Assembly (NCBI GenBank): GCA_958295665.1 | Contig: OY282558.1 | Coordinates: 63,848,789-63,912,788, forward strand | Length of the DNA: 64,000 nt | From: Tipula vernalis | Lineage: Eukaryota; Arthropoda; Insecta; Diptera; Tipulidae | Direction of reading: 5' to 3' | Shown here: positions 35,764-47,260 of the stretch, piece after piece | Layout: each line of letters opens with the position of its first letter | How positions within the stretch are numbered: the stretch's first letter is position 1 | Notes under the pieces: generated by a model | What the model saw: the letters and a program-made list of their open reading frames with translations, nothing else | Told to the model about the DNA's origin: nothing | Database searches by the model: none | Position numbers and translations under genes: made by a program

Positions 35764-36549
35764 TGTGGCGTCACCGTTATTTTTATTTTTATCTAAATTT
35801 AATAAAGTTTGTTTCCAAAGTTGAATTGGCATTAAGTAAGTTTGGAAGGTATACATATTTTAAAAAAAAGTAGTGTGAGACGCACTTTAATAGTAGATGT
35901 CGCGACAAGCGACAGAATTTTGTAGCGTCAGCCATTTTGTTTTTTTTAAGTACTGTTTAGTTTTTCTCTGTTCGAGAAGTTGAAAATAAAATTAAATCTT
36001 GTTAATATCAACGGTAGTAATTTTGGTTAAACTTAATAAAATTAATAATTAATAAGTCGCATAGCGAAGTAAAAATTGTATTTAATTGGAAAAAAACAAA
36101 TTGTACGTGAATTAGCAAGTGTGTTAAATTGTGCACCAAAAAGCGCTTTAGAGGTTACGTTTTCCGCTGGGGTTTTCACGTATACCGCCTAGCGTAACCG
36201 CACCAGCACTAATATTCATTAAACCAAACGGGGATAATATATATTTATTAACCCCAAAGTGGTAACGCCCGACGTGATCTGAAGGGGAATACAACACAAG
36301 TATAATAAACCACGTTTTATTAAGTTACGTTAATCGATATAATATAAGCCGTATTGAACAAGTGCCGTTCCAACAATCATTTAACACGTGGAATTGCAAA
36401 CAAATTTGGTCGCGGACGAGCGACAATTTACTAAAGCTTACACCGTCCGACGCATAACCAATCAGCAAGTATACCGTCCGACACATAAGCAAGCAGCAAG
36501 CATAGTAACCAGCAGCCATCAACAGCGGAAATATCATCACGCAACGGCA
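35764..36549 (+). repeat. Probable 5' LTR of gypsy 2
   Basis: Begins TGTGGCGTCACC, close to the TGTGGCGGTAC start of the gypsy 1 LTR. It shares a GACAGA...GCAGCCAT-like block (35915-35940) and a CATCATCA...CA end (36549). The following ATGTAAGTACC resembles the ATGTAAGAACAC after the gypsy 1 LTR and includes a GTAAGT splice-donor-like site. CCGTCCGACGCATAA is repeated in variant form at 36443 and 36476. There is no second LTR to confirm the borders. Confidence 0.5.
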
Positions 36550-36954
36550 GTTAATTAATGTAAGTACCTTGCAAATTTAATTAATGCCAAAATTAAATCG
36601 TGATTAAATTACAATTAGTGTTCGGTTACATGTTATAAATTTTTCAAAAGTTAGTAGTAGTTTTTTTTTATCGCGTGTTGTGTGTTTCTTTTTACCCATA
36701 CCGACGCCAGGGCGTTCTTCCACTCCGGTGGAGTCGGAAGTTGTGGGGCAACACGGCCAAGACAAAATGTTGTCGTTTACGTTAGAAGAGTTGAAGAATT
36801 GATCGAAACTAAAATATGGACGTGTGCGAGTTCACGACAATCGGGTTTAGTTGACTCGGGTCGCATTACGGACACGTGTCCGGTTAAAACTAAGGTCGAA
36901 TTAGGGGATAGTACAGTAATGCCTCAGACTGGCATAATTTCACGTTTTTTAAAC

Positions 36955-37587
36955 ACGCCGTTATTAAAGTTCTCGGAGAATCGGATAAGGCCAGATTAAA
37001 TAAAATGTTGCACGGATTGTCGTTAGGAGATCGTTAGCCATCGCAGTTACTTGAACAATTCAAGTTAAACGCCGGCGTTAATTTTAACGAGGATTATATC
37101 CGTCAATTATGGTTAAGTCGATTACCGGTAAATATCCAGCTCATATTAACATCGTTTGAAAAAGATGTGTCGTTAAATATTTTGGCTGAGCGAGCGGACA
37201 ATTTAAACGAGACCATGGCTCATAATCAAATTCATTCAATCACAAGCCCACCAAATTCATCGGGTTCTTTAATTAGTAACAATTCCGTTTTAGCTCCTAG
37301 TGTAGAAAGTCTCGAAGAGACGCTAACCAAATTCGAAGCAAGAATTATGGGTAAAATTTCCGCCTTAGTGACAAATCAGGACAGATCTCGTAACCGAAAC
37401 CGTTCAAATTCACAGCGACAAGGCTCGCTTACACCTTCTTCGTCTAAGGACGAGTCAGGCGATCACGATGTGTGTTTTTATCATAAACGTTTCGGCGATC
37501 GTGCGATTAAGTGCGTTTCAACATGTAAGCATCAAGATAAATTCATTCGTAAATCCGATAAGACGGATACTAATCCAAAAAATTAAA
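36955..37587 (+). pseudogene. Gypsy 2 gag
   Basis: From about 36960 the frame reads VIKVLGESDKARLNKML, then GLSLGDR, a stop (37036-37038), and PSQLLEQF, LWLSRLPVNIQLIL and LAERADNLNE. This is the gag matrix/capsid helix pattern of this gypsy group (LG-PSQLL, LWL-RLP, ADK). A serine/arginine-rich linker follows, then CFYHKRFGDRAIKCVSTC (about 37470-37526), the same kind of knuckle as in gypsy 1. The stop at 37585-37587 ends the frame. Sequence at 36680-36950 has open frames but I cannot fit them to a conserved gag N-terminus. Confidence 0.82.
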
Positions 37588-37619
37588 AGCACACCAGCAT
37601 GTGGCGACGTGTCTGGATG

Positions 37620-38217
37620 GTGCAGAATCCAGTCGCCTTTTAATCATAGAAGCAAACACTAAGCGTAAATTTTTAATCGACACAGGGGCGAACGTGTCAT
37701 TTGTTCCAAAAGATTTTGTTAAGTTGCCGGTTACGGCACTCGGGTTAAGGCATACGGTACTCAGCAATTGAGCTTGAATATCGGCCTACTCCGAGAATTT
37801 GTGTGGACTTTTATTGTGGCAGACGTCACCCTACCTATCCTGGGAGCTGATTTTTTAAAGTCAACCGGTATTTTAGTGGATATTCATAGGCGTCGAATTG
37901 TAGATCCTCTTACTTCTTTACGTGCTATAGGATCGTTGTCTAGTAATAACTATCCATCGTTGACAACGGTTGACAAATCAGCAATACAACCAGACATCGT
38001 TAAACTATTATTGAATTTTCCGGAAATCACGCGCGAGTCAGTGAGTGCAGTTCCTGTAAAGCATCAGGTGACCCATCGTCTCGAGACGCGTGGTCCACCA
38101 GTTGCTAGCAAAACACGTCGGTTACCTCCGGACAAGTTAAACATAGCTAAGGCACATTTCGAGTCAATGATGGCCCAAGGTTGTCGTTCGTTTTCGTCTA
38201 CTTGGACGATGTTTTAG
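37620..38217 (+). pseudogene. Gypsy 2 protease and linker
   Basis: RKFLIDTGANVSFVPKDF (about 37664-37717) carries the aspartic protease DTG. A frameshift near 37745 follows, then LPILGADFLKSTGILVDI (37830-37885) and a linker with HRLETRGPP and KTRRLPPDKLNIAKAHF leading to the RT entry at MMAQG. The RT core should follow but is deleted at about 38180. Confidence 0.83.
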
Positions 38218-38894
38218 AGGCATCCAGTTCCATGGAGGAACATCTTAAACAATTAAAGATAGTCTTCACCAGATTATCGGAAGCAGGTCTGGTAATTAAT
38301 ACGGATAAATGCGTATTTGCAAAACCAGAGGAACATTTTTTGGGTCATTCGGTTAATTCGCAGGGAGAAAGGTGTAGCGTCATTGCGAAATACGAGCGAC
38401 CGCAGACCGTGCAGCAGCTGAAACGATTTCTCGGCATGTGCAATTTTTACAGGCGTTTTATACTGGCCGCTGCCAAAAACCAAGCTGTTTTAAACAATTT
38501 CCTTAAAGGTTATAAGATAAATAAACATACAAAGGTCGGACGGTCATCTATTACAGCGTTCGAGGCTTGCAAGACTAAATTGTGCGAAGCAACGATTCTG
38601 GCGCATCCAGTAGCTAACGCAACGTTGGCAATTATGGTCGATGCTTCTGGCAATGCAGTCGGGGCGGTTGTACAGCAATTTGTAAACAACGTTTGGCAAT
38701 CACTAAGTTTTTTTTCTGTTCGTTTGAGTGAGACCCAACAAAGATACAGCGCATATGACCGTGAATTGTTGGCGGCGTACTCTGGTATAAAGCATTTTAG
38801 ATACCTGTTAGAAGCGCGCAAGTTCACGTTGTATACAAATCATAAGCCGTTAGTTTACGCCTTTAAGCAAAGTTCCGCAGTTCCGTCACCTTGA
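38181..38894 (+). pseudogene. Gypsy 2 RT C-terminal part and RNase H
   Basis: Resumes at VFVYLDDVLEASSS (YLDD, the YxDD box, near 38202), followed by HFLGHSV, LKRFLGMCNFYRRF, then RNase H with IMVDASGNAVGAVVQQ (near 38635), SFFSVRLSETQQRYSAYDRELLA and YTNHKPLVYAF. The Asp of the usual TDHKPL motif is Asn here. Ends at a stop (38892-38894). Homologous to the same region of gypsy 1. Confidence 0.88.
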
Positions 38895-38896
38895 TT

Positions 38897-40308
38897 TAGA
38901 GGGCAGTTTACGACCGATTTGCAACACTTATCCGGTGTGGATAACGTGGTCGCAGATGCATTGGCTCGCCTAGATCAGATTTCATTACGTGAGAGTATAG
39001 ATTATACCGAAATCGCTAATGCGCAGGCGACAGACACGGAATTATTGGAGTTATTAAAAGACAACATCACATCATTGGTTTTTAAACGACAGCCGTTGTC
39101 CTTTGATTCTCCACAGTTTATATATTGTGATATGTCAAGTAGTAAGGCTAGACCATTTATACCAAGTAGATTCAAGAAAAAGGTCTTTGAAATGTTTCAT
39201 AATTTATCGCACCCGGGCATTAAGGCCTCCGTTAAATTATTGGCAGACAAGGTGGTATGGCCCGCCATGAATAAAGACATCCGCGCATGGCACGGAGTTG
39301 TATCGCATGCCAAAAATCGAAAATAGCCAGGCATACCAGATCACCATTAGGAAATTTCGATCCTGTGGTAAATCGTTTCGCAGAGATGCACTTGGACATC
39401 GTCGGTCCATTGCCTGTATCGGATAATCATAGATACTGCATTACTCTAATTGATAGGTACACAAGGTGGGCCGAAGCTATACCAGTACCAGACATTACAA
39501 CAACAATCGTAGCTTTCGCAGTCTATTCGGGGTGGTTAGCACAGTTTGAGTCGCTGTTGTTTTCCGAATTGTCCACCTTATTAGGTTTCGAACATAAGCG
39601 AACCACGTCATATAACCCTAAATGCAATGGCATGTTGGAACGGTGGCATCGGTCACTAAAGGCGTCCATCATGTGCCATAACCGACCAGACTGGACTCGG
39701 ATATTGCCCTCAGTATTGTTGGGCTTACGAACAGTGTTCCGCGAGGAATTGCAAACTTCATCGGCGGAATTAACTTACGGTAGCTCCTTACGCGTGCCGG
39801 GCCAGTTCCTGGAAGTCGGTAGACCCGTATCTCCTCAGTCTGATTTTGTTTAAGAGTTGAAGGCTCATTTTGATGAACTACGTCCGAAATCGGCCACACG
39901 CCATTGTACCAAGCAGCCATTTATTAGTCAGGATTTACGTACGTGCCCGCAGTCCTAAGGACCGATGCATTACGTAGGTCGTTGCAACCTCCTTATACTG
40001 GTCCGTATCGCGTAATTCAGCGCCACGACAAGTTTTACGACATCGAATGTAATGGTAGGAGCACTAGAATTTCGTTAGACCGTCTGAAATCGTGCTATAG
40101 AGAGGAGGAGGAAGTTGGCGATTTTATGCAGGAACCAATCCCTGTTGAATCACGAGCAACGGAGCCGAGTGTCGAGGTCACCGCGCCCAAACAGGTAGTG
40201 TCGAAGAAAGTCACGTTCAATGTCGATCCACCAGATGATTTACAATCTGGAGCGACGGTTACTAGAGCAGGCGGTAGTGTTAGGTTGCCCGCGCGTTTAT
40301 GTGATTGA
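38897..40308 (+). pseudogene. Gypsy 2 integrase and C-terminal region
   Basis: VVADALARLDQI ends the RNase H. The integrase zinc region reads FHNLSHPGIKAS and, after a frameshift near 39290, CIACQKSK. The core has HLDIVGPLP and LIDRYTRWAEA, but the segment with the second catalytic Asp (SDRGTQF-type) is deleted between YSGW and AQFESLLF at about 39535. TSYNPKCNGMLERWHRSLKA (near 39606-39665) holds the Glu region. The tail has VLRTDALRRSLQPPYTGPY (39947) and ends in a VRLPARL C-terminus. A stop at 39850-39852 breaks it. Confidence 0.88.
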
Positions 40309-40406
40309 TTCGTTAAATCTTGGGATCATATATAATATATATACACTAACCCCAAACATTTACTTGAAAAAGTCTTCGTACACTAATCAGTTGACTATTC
40401 CTATTA

Positions 40407-40934
40407 ATGCTGTGTTTCACACCCCTATTCCCTTAGTCGTGTCACTTGTCACTTGTACCGACAATCAAATTTTGGTATTCTCTTAGTCGATCGATGCGAC
40501 TATTGTCGTTTGAAGTGACGAACATTCTGTTACGTCGCATTCTCTTAAATTATCACTTCGATCGACTAAGAGAATACCAATTTAAAGTTGAAGTGACGCG
40601 ACAATTATCACGTCGAATGAAGTGACACGACCAAGGGGATAGGGGTATTATTTCTGATCTAATCAATCTGATTGATCTGAGTACTAAAAATCTGTGTTTT
40701 TACATAGTTTTTTAGTACTCAGATCGATCAGGGGTGAGATGTTGTAACCATCACGTTTTTCGCTTCGATGCATTTTCGATAGAATAACTGTACTGCTTTG
40801 TTAAAAATATAAAATTTTAAAACAATTTAGTTCTAAAATACCGTTATTCTATCGAAAATGCATCGAAGCGAAAAACGTGATGGTTACAAGATCTCACCCC
40901 TGATCAATTAGATCGGAAATAAGAAACACAGCAT
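40407..40934. mobile_element. Four nested inverted repeats
   Basis: The outer pair is ATGCTGTGTTTC (40407-40418) plus TTATTTCTGATCTAATCAAT (from 40648), matched by 40902-40934. The left arm is interrupted by element A, 40421-40646, which has its own ends ACCCCTATTCCCTTAGTCGT / inverse. In the centre are palindrome B, 40674-40725 (GATCTGAGTACTAAAAA / inverse), and palindrome C, 40726-40905 (GATCAGGGGTGAGAT, then AACCATCACG...TTATTCTATCG, inverted). No coding capacity. Confidence 0.82.
40421..40646. mobile_element. MITE-like element inside the outer palindrome
   Basis: The ends ACCCCTATTCCCTTAGTCGT and the reverse complement ACCCCTATCCCCTTGGTCGT are each followed by GTCACTT. An inner pair GGTATTCTCTTAGTCGATCG / inverse is also present (about 40470 and 40562). 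Removing it restores a continuous outer arm. Confidence 0.72.
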
Positions 40935-41773
40935 AAGCAAAACTTATGAATACCGTTATTTTTTTTTAAAAAAAATTCTTTTATTTATTATTCATTAGAA
41001 TCAGAAGAATAATTTTATGTACATTAACAAAACTCCAGAATAAAACCAAAAATAAAAACAAAACAAACCAACAAGAACGTTAACAATTTCATCAGAACCC
41101 CCACTGATTTCATCGCTTCTTCGGCGCTAATTCCACTCTTATAGAATTATCTGTTTTACCATCTCTTTTCATATTATAACATGGTTACGAATGGTGGGAT
41201 TTAAGTCCGGCGATTGTCGAAGTGTATGCAATTGCTTAGGTTATAAATGAGGCAAAGAAGAGAGTACTTAATCTCCGATTTTCTGTCTTCTTCAATGGCA
41301 TTTGTCTCAATTTTGAAGCTCAATTTCTTCCCCAATCTGTAGTTTTCAAATAGAATTCTTTAAGGGATTGAACCCTCAGTAAAGATGGGATCAATAAACA
41401 AGGCATCATATCATCTTGAACTTCCTAGGTACTAGGTAGTAAAACAAACGGCATGACATGATGTCTCACTCGAGGTGCTTTGATTAAGAAATATAAATCT
41501 AAAAATATTTCTGCCTTTAAAAAAAAAAAATCGATACAAATTAATTTTTTTATACCAACTGTACACAAAAATGTTTAGTACTCTCTATGTACATAGAGTT
41601 TTAGCACAAAGTTTATAATCCCTGTACAAATCTGACATTTCTCATTATCGCGCTGATAAACAAAAAAAAAAGCCGAAAGTGCATTTAAACAGGGAATTTT
41701 TCGGGCGGATCACAAAATTTCAATAAATTTGAATTCAAATCCAAAAATTTCCATCATTCCCAAATTTAAAAAG
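40935..41773. other. 5' flank of the TMEM230-like gene
   Basis: No gene or convincing core promoter recognized. CTCATTATCGCGCTGATAAAC at about 41640 has the DNA replication-element look (TATCG), but this is not firm. Confidence 0.4.
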
Positions 41774-42206
41774 ATGTCACGTCGCCGATTTAATAAATAT
41801 GAGGAGCTGTCAACGGATACAATTGACAACAATAAAATTTACAATTTACAACGGGATGATAGTTTCACAGCAGATCAATTTGCGGCCCCAAAACCAAAAG
41901 TGCCTTGGAAAAGTATGCTATTTATAGCGTTTTTCTTTGTAATCGGAATGGTAGGTTAACTTGTGGATGAGATTATTTGCTTGGGGTACAATTAATTTGA
42001 TTTCATTTTAGACTTTTGTTGTAATCGCGACATGCATTGCAACCGGCCTAATAAACGACGAGAAGTACAATGATAGACTTTGGCCGATCATTATTCTCGG
42101 ATCACTTACATTTATACCGGGCGCATATTATTTCCGTATTATTGTGTGTATTCTTATTGGGATACCCGATTATACGTACGATGATATTCCAACATTCAAC
42201 AACTAA
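41774..42206 (+). CDS. TMEM230: TMEM230-family membrane protein
   Basis: Two exons: 41774-41950 and 42012-42206, with a 61-bp phase-0 intron (GTAGGT...TTTTAG); 123 codons. The start is the ATG at 41774 (AAAAAGATGTCA, A at -3). The frame extends upstream only through a TTG. The protein begins MSRRRFNKYEELS and then PKVPWKSM. A first membrane segment (LFIAFFFVIGMTFVVIATCI) spans the splice site, and a second (WPIIILGSLTFIPGAYYF) is followed by the C-terminal PDYTYDDIPTFNN. The K-PWK entry, two hydrophobic segments, a PG(F/A)YY-R turn and the YSYDDIP end are the hallmarks of TMEM230, an endosome/Golgi vesicle protein of about 120 residues. Its biochemical role is not established by sequence. Convergent with the UGT gene. 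Confidence 0.88.
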
Positions 42207-42279
42207 CTTACAGGAATGAAATTCCTTTGCATTTATGTGTTCTTTGTGTTTGTCTTTCGGTTTTGTTATATTACTTAAT

Positions 42280-42285
42280 AATAAA
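42280..42285 (+). terminator. Poly(A) signal of the TMEM230-like gene
   Basis: AATAAA about 74 bp after the stop codon. Confidence 0.6.
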
Positions 42286-42289
42286 TGTG

Positions 42290-42850
42290 TGCTAATATTA
42301 CTAAAATGTGTATGTCGAAATTGTCATTTAGTTTTTTCTTATTACTTCCTTGATACTGTCATCTGACCAATCACATTAGTGCTACAGCACAAATTGTTCC
42401 CCTCAGGATCAAAATTTATGTTGATAGATTGTAGAAACGATATGGTGCAGCAATGACTTGCAAACACCGTTTGTACATATTATTTTCGAATTAAAAAAAT
42501 TTCTAGGGCTGTGTTACGAAGCGAGACTTCTATGGCATGAAATATTTTGATCAACATAATTTAGATTTATTATTTTAATTTAGCAACAAAAAAAAAATTA
42601 ATAAAATGGCACTTTGCTTATAAACTAGATGTTTTTATAATTACGATTTTACATTTACATTTATTTACATAAAACACACCCAAAATATATAATTAAGTAA
42701 ATTAATTCTATAACCGTGTTATGTATCCTCAAAAAATGAGAATTTTAATTAAGGCAACGATACGGATATCACATCATTCTTAATTAAAAAGGAAATTCGA
42801 TTCGTGCTAAGGCCCATCACCACCCATACTACCTAGTTACAAGCCCAAAT
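42290..42850. other. Intergenic space between convergent genes
   Basis: AT-rich, about 0.6 kb between the 3' ends of TMEM230 (+) and the UGT (-). No other feature recognized. Confidence 0.55.
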
Positions 42851-42851
42851 T

Positions 42852-44599
42852 CTAATGATGTTTCAATTTTTTTGCATGTTTCTTATCACGAGCCGTTGAA
42901 TTTTTATTTTTAGTTATCGCATCATTGTTATTCCCACCAATTAGCGTAAGCTTCTTTTCGATTTGTGCCCGTGCATTATAGTTCCGTCGCAAGATATAGT
43001 GCGTAATGATGAACGGAATTGATACAATGAGTAGTAGAACTGTTACAATAATTAGGGTGACATCAATCATGAGAGATTTCCAAAACGGCATTTTAATGAC
43101 TGCAGTGCGTAAGTGATGGGCTCCCTTTGTTTTAAGTACATGTTCAACATAATATACGGCTTTCTCTAGGGGATGAATCGAATTTTCGGTAAACAGATCG
43201 GCGGCTCGATTCACAGCCTCTTGATATGATGGATTATTCAACACATCGTTAATTGCTTCCCTAACCGATTCCTCTGTAATGTTGTTGTAGTCTAACATCC
43301 GCATATATCCTTTCTTAGTGGCACGGATAACATTCAGCCGATCCTCATTGGTGACCGGGATCCCGATCATAGGCTTTCTAAAGTGGACTCCTTCCATTTC
43401 ACTTAATTGTCCGCCATGTGTAATAAATAATTTAACATTTGGATGCGTCAATAAATCCTGTTGCGGTAGCCATGGCCCAATTACAACGTTATCCGTTTGA
43501 TTCTCCAGAGTCGAGTTCTCCCATTTCCAGAATATACGGAACCTCCCCATTGTCGAAAATACGTTAACAAATGCATTCCGCTTATCATCTGGCAAATCTT
43601 TTGACTTAATTTTAGAACCTAAACTAAAGTAGATCACACCATCGGATTCCGTCATAAACTTTTCAGCATCCTTTGCTATATACGTTTCATTCTTGATGTG
43701 CAAACCACCAACTTCGATCATATTGGGAACTAAGGCCCTTGGATAATTGATCGCGCTGTGTGAGTTTATCATTACAAGGCTTACGTTATGAACCAAATCG
43801 ATCAGCGGTGGTAATTCAGCCTGAACTTCAGGCTTAAGCTCGCTGAAATAGCGGCGATAGATAATCTCCTGGGATGGAATGTACATAAAAGTGTAACTGA
43901 GTTCATCAAATATTGCTGTGATTGTATTAATCAGTCGTTGTTTTAGACACATACGATCACTATACTCGGTGTACCGGTGCGGATTGTATGACGGATTAAA
44001 AGGATTGCCGACAAATTCATCGGCATGCCTTGTCGTTCCCGTCGGGCTCATAACAACCGATGGGATTTGATAGTAGTTGGCAATTCCTAGCAGACTATCC
44101 ACCATATGCATGTCCAGAATTAGCAGATCAAAGGTGCGATTCGATTTTAGGATGCCTTGCAGTGCCGTCGATTTCATGGTCAGATCGGCAAGAAAAGCGG
44201 TTTCATAAATTAAATTTGTGATAGTTTCGAATGAGGAGTATTCCGATGTATTTAATATATCAAGATATCCTAATTCTGTGAAGAAAAAAATTTATAAATT
44301 AGACACAGTCTCCGCGGTAGAATTAGCGCAAACTCACCTTTAAATTTCTCGTATATTCCATCCAATTTAATTTCTTCAATATTATCCACGGGGTCATACA
44401 TCCGATACTGACTGACTAGCGTTAAATTGTGTCCATTTTTCCCCAGCGCCGTGAACAAAGTCTGCCCCATGATATAATGCGAACGACTAAATCCCGGAAA
44501 TATTCCCAGAATATTTGCCCCATCCACCACGGTACCAAATAATGCCACCAACACTATCGTAAATGACACGGCCACGTAATATTCCAAATTGATTAACAT
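42852..44599 (-). CDS. UDP-glycosyltransferase (membrane, insect UGT)
   Basis: Two exons on the minus strand: 44599-44338 and 44275-42852, with a 62-bp phase-1 intron; 561 codons plus stop. Transfers sugar from a UDP-sugar to small lipophilic compounds in the endoplasmic reticulum. Residues 1-28 form a signal peptide. GFSRSHY (about 36-42) holds the catalytic His, and the FDLLILD...VDSLL block the partner Asp region. The C-terminal donor domain has WLPQQDLLTHPNVKLFITHGG (near 365-385). A membrane anchor (LIIVTVLLLIVSIPFIITHY) and a lysine-rich tail end the protein. In the signature, the usual Asp-Gln before x-x-Asn, which binds the sugar, reads Glu-Asp (VTNEDRLN), and the protein is slightly longer than the usual 520 or so residues. 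The family assignment is firm; the substrate is unknown. Confidence 0.93.
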
Positions 44600-45630
44600 T
44601 TTATTTGTTCGGAGAGCGGTGACACTAATTTACGTAAAACACAAATTAAAATTAAAAAATTTATTTCAATACGTCGTGCTAGATAGCTACTACTGAATAT
44701 AGAAAATCAATTTTTTCTATTTTGAACAACATTATTGATAAGGATAAGATTAATAATACGACTATTCGATATCACATTTTAATAATAAATATGAAACGAG
44801 CGATTTAATTTATTTATTTGGTGCTTAAACTTAAATATAATTATTAATTATGTTTATGTTAATTGTATGCCTAATTATTGTTTAGAAATCCATTTCTACA
44901 CTGTCATAATGACATTTTATGTAGACTGCCTACTTAGACAGTTCAGAATTACACGGACTATTGCGACTATTGTGGTACATTTATTGATTGTGTGTAGAGA
45001 TACGAAAAAGTAATTATTCCGTTTACATTTTTGAAGTATGCTCGTTCAGCGATAACGGGAAAAATTTATTTTGATGGATTGTGTGGCGTTTTTGACTCAC
45101 TTATCACTTATCTTTAATTTACTGAGATTATTAAGTAATACTTGGGGGAATACGAAAGATATACTTAAATTAAATTCTAGAATATTTTGTTTGTTGATAT
45201 GAAACAAGCTTATCATATATCATAAAAGTAAGAAACTCAGCTTAAGAAACAATTTTAATTCTCGCTTTCTTATGTTTTGCTATACCACCTATTGATACCA
45301 TTTACAGTACAAATTGGAAGATACGTTCGTGGAACGACAGGGGATAAAAAAGATGCCTTGGCAACTGCGAGCACATTGAACAACGGACCCCTTAAACCAA
45401 AAGAAGAAGCCCTAAAAAAATTTACTAGACAAATCTTCTGCTTTTTTTCAAAATCGGTTATACAACGAGTAAAAATAGAAAAGCTTATCACTAAGGTCAA
45501 GAGATTGCCACGCATAAAGGCAACTCATCACAAATATCAGTACCACCATTTCGACAATTTGATCGTCGACACTCTACTTGGAGTATTTACTATGGACAAT
45601 TATTAGGACAGCATTTTGCAGCATACCACG
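44600..45630. other. Intergenic, one unassigned open frame
   Basis: The open frame 45277-45606 (+, 109 codons, Lys-rich) has no recognizable domain. It begins inside AT-rich sequence and could be the edge of the gypsy relic that follows. Confidence 0.4.
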
Positions 45631-45639
45631 TGTCGGATG

Positions 45640-47260
45640 ACCTTCAACGTCGTTCGTTTCTATTGTCTTGGGTTGGAACGGACACACACGTTGTTAGAAA
45701 AACTTTTTGGGACGTAGAATATCGGTAACCAAACCTATAACGAGTTGCTAAATAAATGAAGTGATCATCATTTCAAATGTGTTGGCCGCTCGCTGCAAAT
45801 TTGGGCGAACAATATTGACAGAAGGCCAGCGGTACTCGAAATGGGTAACGGAACTACGAGGGATCGCACATGACTGCGAATTCGTCTGCAAGAAGGAGGG
45901 TTGTGATCAAACATAAGTAGTTGAAATGATCAGAGGTACTATTATCCTGAGGACCGATGCTCTCCAGAAGAAGAATCCGACATTATCGGATGTTCTTACT
46001 TTAGCAGATATGTTCACCAAATGGTAGAGCACTGTATTCCAAACAGCGACAAGAACAATCACGCAATTCCTCACAGTTATCGTTCCACAATCTCAAATCG
46101 TGCCTAGATTGTGGAAGCAAACATAAAAGGGAATCTTGTTGGTTTAGACAAGCAACTGAATGTCATCAGTGTCGTAAGGTAGGCCATACACAATCTGTTT
46201 GTTTGCCAATCTCGTTTAGGAAGAAAGGGCAAGATAAGCCACAGAAAAACAAAATCAGATTACATCAGAACCTTAGAGGTCGAGGAGCAAGTCTTTTTAG
46301 TTGAGATTACGAGAACTAACCGGAAAGTGATTATAGACGTCTGTACAAACTTAAATCTGCTCGTTACTTTTCCGGATTCCGGAGTCAACATACTGGACAT
46401 GAAAGCTTTCGATTGTTTGGGACTTCAAATAACATCAAAAAAAAAACCTAGGAGGTTCGAGGCTTGAGTCAAATGCGTAGGTGAAGTTGTATGTTTGTAT
46501 GTGTAAGCTAGGTTAAAGCTGAAGGCGAATGCCAAATATACGTTTTGCAAGGCCCGCCTCATCCCATTTGCACAAATGGAATCTAGATAAACACTTGCGA
46601 GTACTTGAATTGGTATTCCAGCGATTTCAAGAACACGGTCTGATGAGAAAGGTATCAGACTATCGGAGTCTGAATTGGACGCCATTCGCAAGATGCCGAT
46701 ACCGAGTAATACTAGATAACTTCAGTCGTTTATGGGTAAGGTAAATCATTACCATAAATTCATTAAAAAAATTTCAGAAGTTTCTGCACCTTTCAATGAC
46801 TTGAGTTCTGTTCAGCAAAAAGCTTTCGACACACTAAAAAACAGAATAATTGAGACGACGAAACTAGTTCATTTCCGTGATGACTATCCAGTCGTGCTAG
46901 CAACGGATACATCCTATTACGGCTTCGGTGCGGTAATTTCTCACATTTACCTCGACGGCACGGGGCACCCTGAGAGAGATTGGGAAGGAGGCTTTGTCCT
47001 TAATATTTGGTCTCCGAAATGTATTCTGATCAATGACCACAAACGATTAGTTAGTCTATTTCGGCCGAGTAACAAACTACCTCTGGTGACTGCAAACCGA
47101 TTAGCGAGATGGGCGATGATCCTCATGGTTGACATGGTCAACATTAAGCGATTATGCCTTGCTGCTACAGAAACATATACATATATTCCGGGAACCAATT
47201 ACATTATAATATTTCCACATCTACTCTACGCTATTCCAGAAAGAGGCTCCTAAATTGTGT
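45640..47260 (+). pseudogene. Ty3/gypsy relic 3 (gag knuckles, protease, RT/RNase H fragments)
   Basis: Two CCHC-like knuckles are visible at about 46100-46200: CLDCGSKHKRESC and CHQCRKVGHTQSVC. Next comes a protease-like strand (IIDVC...TFPDSGVNI, near 46330-46395) in which the usual DTG/DSG is partly kept. A damaged RT follows (LRVLELVFQRFQEHGL, near 46590). Then MGKVNHYHKFIKKISEVSAP and AFDTLKNRI, and RNase H entry LATDTSYYGFGAVISHIY (near 46900-46955), ending LVTANRLARWAMIL (47085-47130). YxDD is missing. Double knuckles and this RNase H are typical of the K02A2.6-like gypsy group. No LTR seen. Confidence 0.8.

Larger units (their letters stand above)
35764..40308 (+). mobile_element. Ty3/gypsy retrotransposon 2, with 5' LTR, lacking 3' LTR
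   Basis: The order is LTR, leader, gag, protease, RT, RNase H, integrase and C-terminal domain, ending at a stop at 40306-40308. No polypurine tract or 3' LTR follows; instead the nested palindromes begin about 100 bp later. Several stops, frameshifts and two internal deletions (RT core; middle of the integrase) make it inactive. Confidence 0.87.

Noticed and set aside
41729..41773. Upstream start of the TMEM230-like protein
   Set aside because: The frame there begins at a TTG, not an ATG; family members start near the ATG at 41774.
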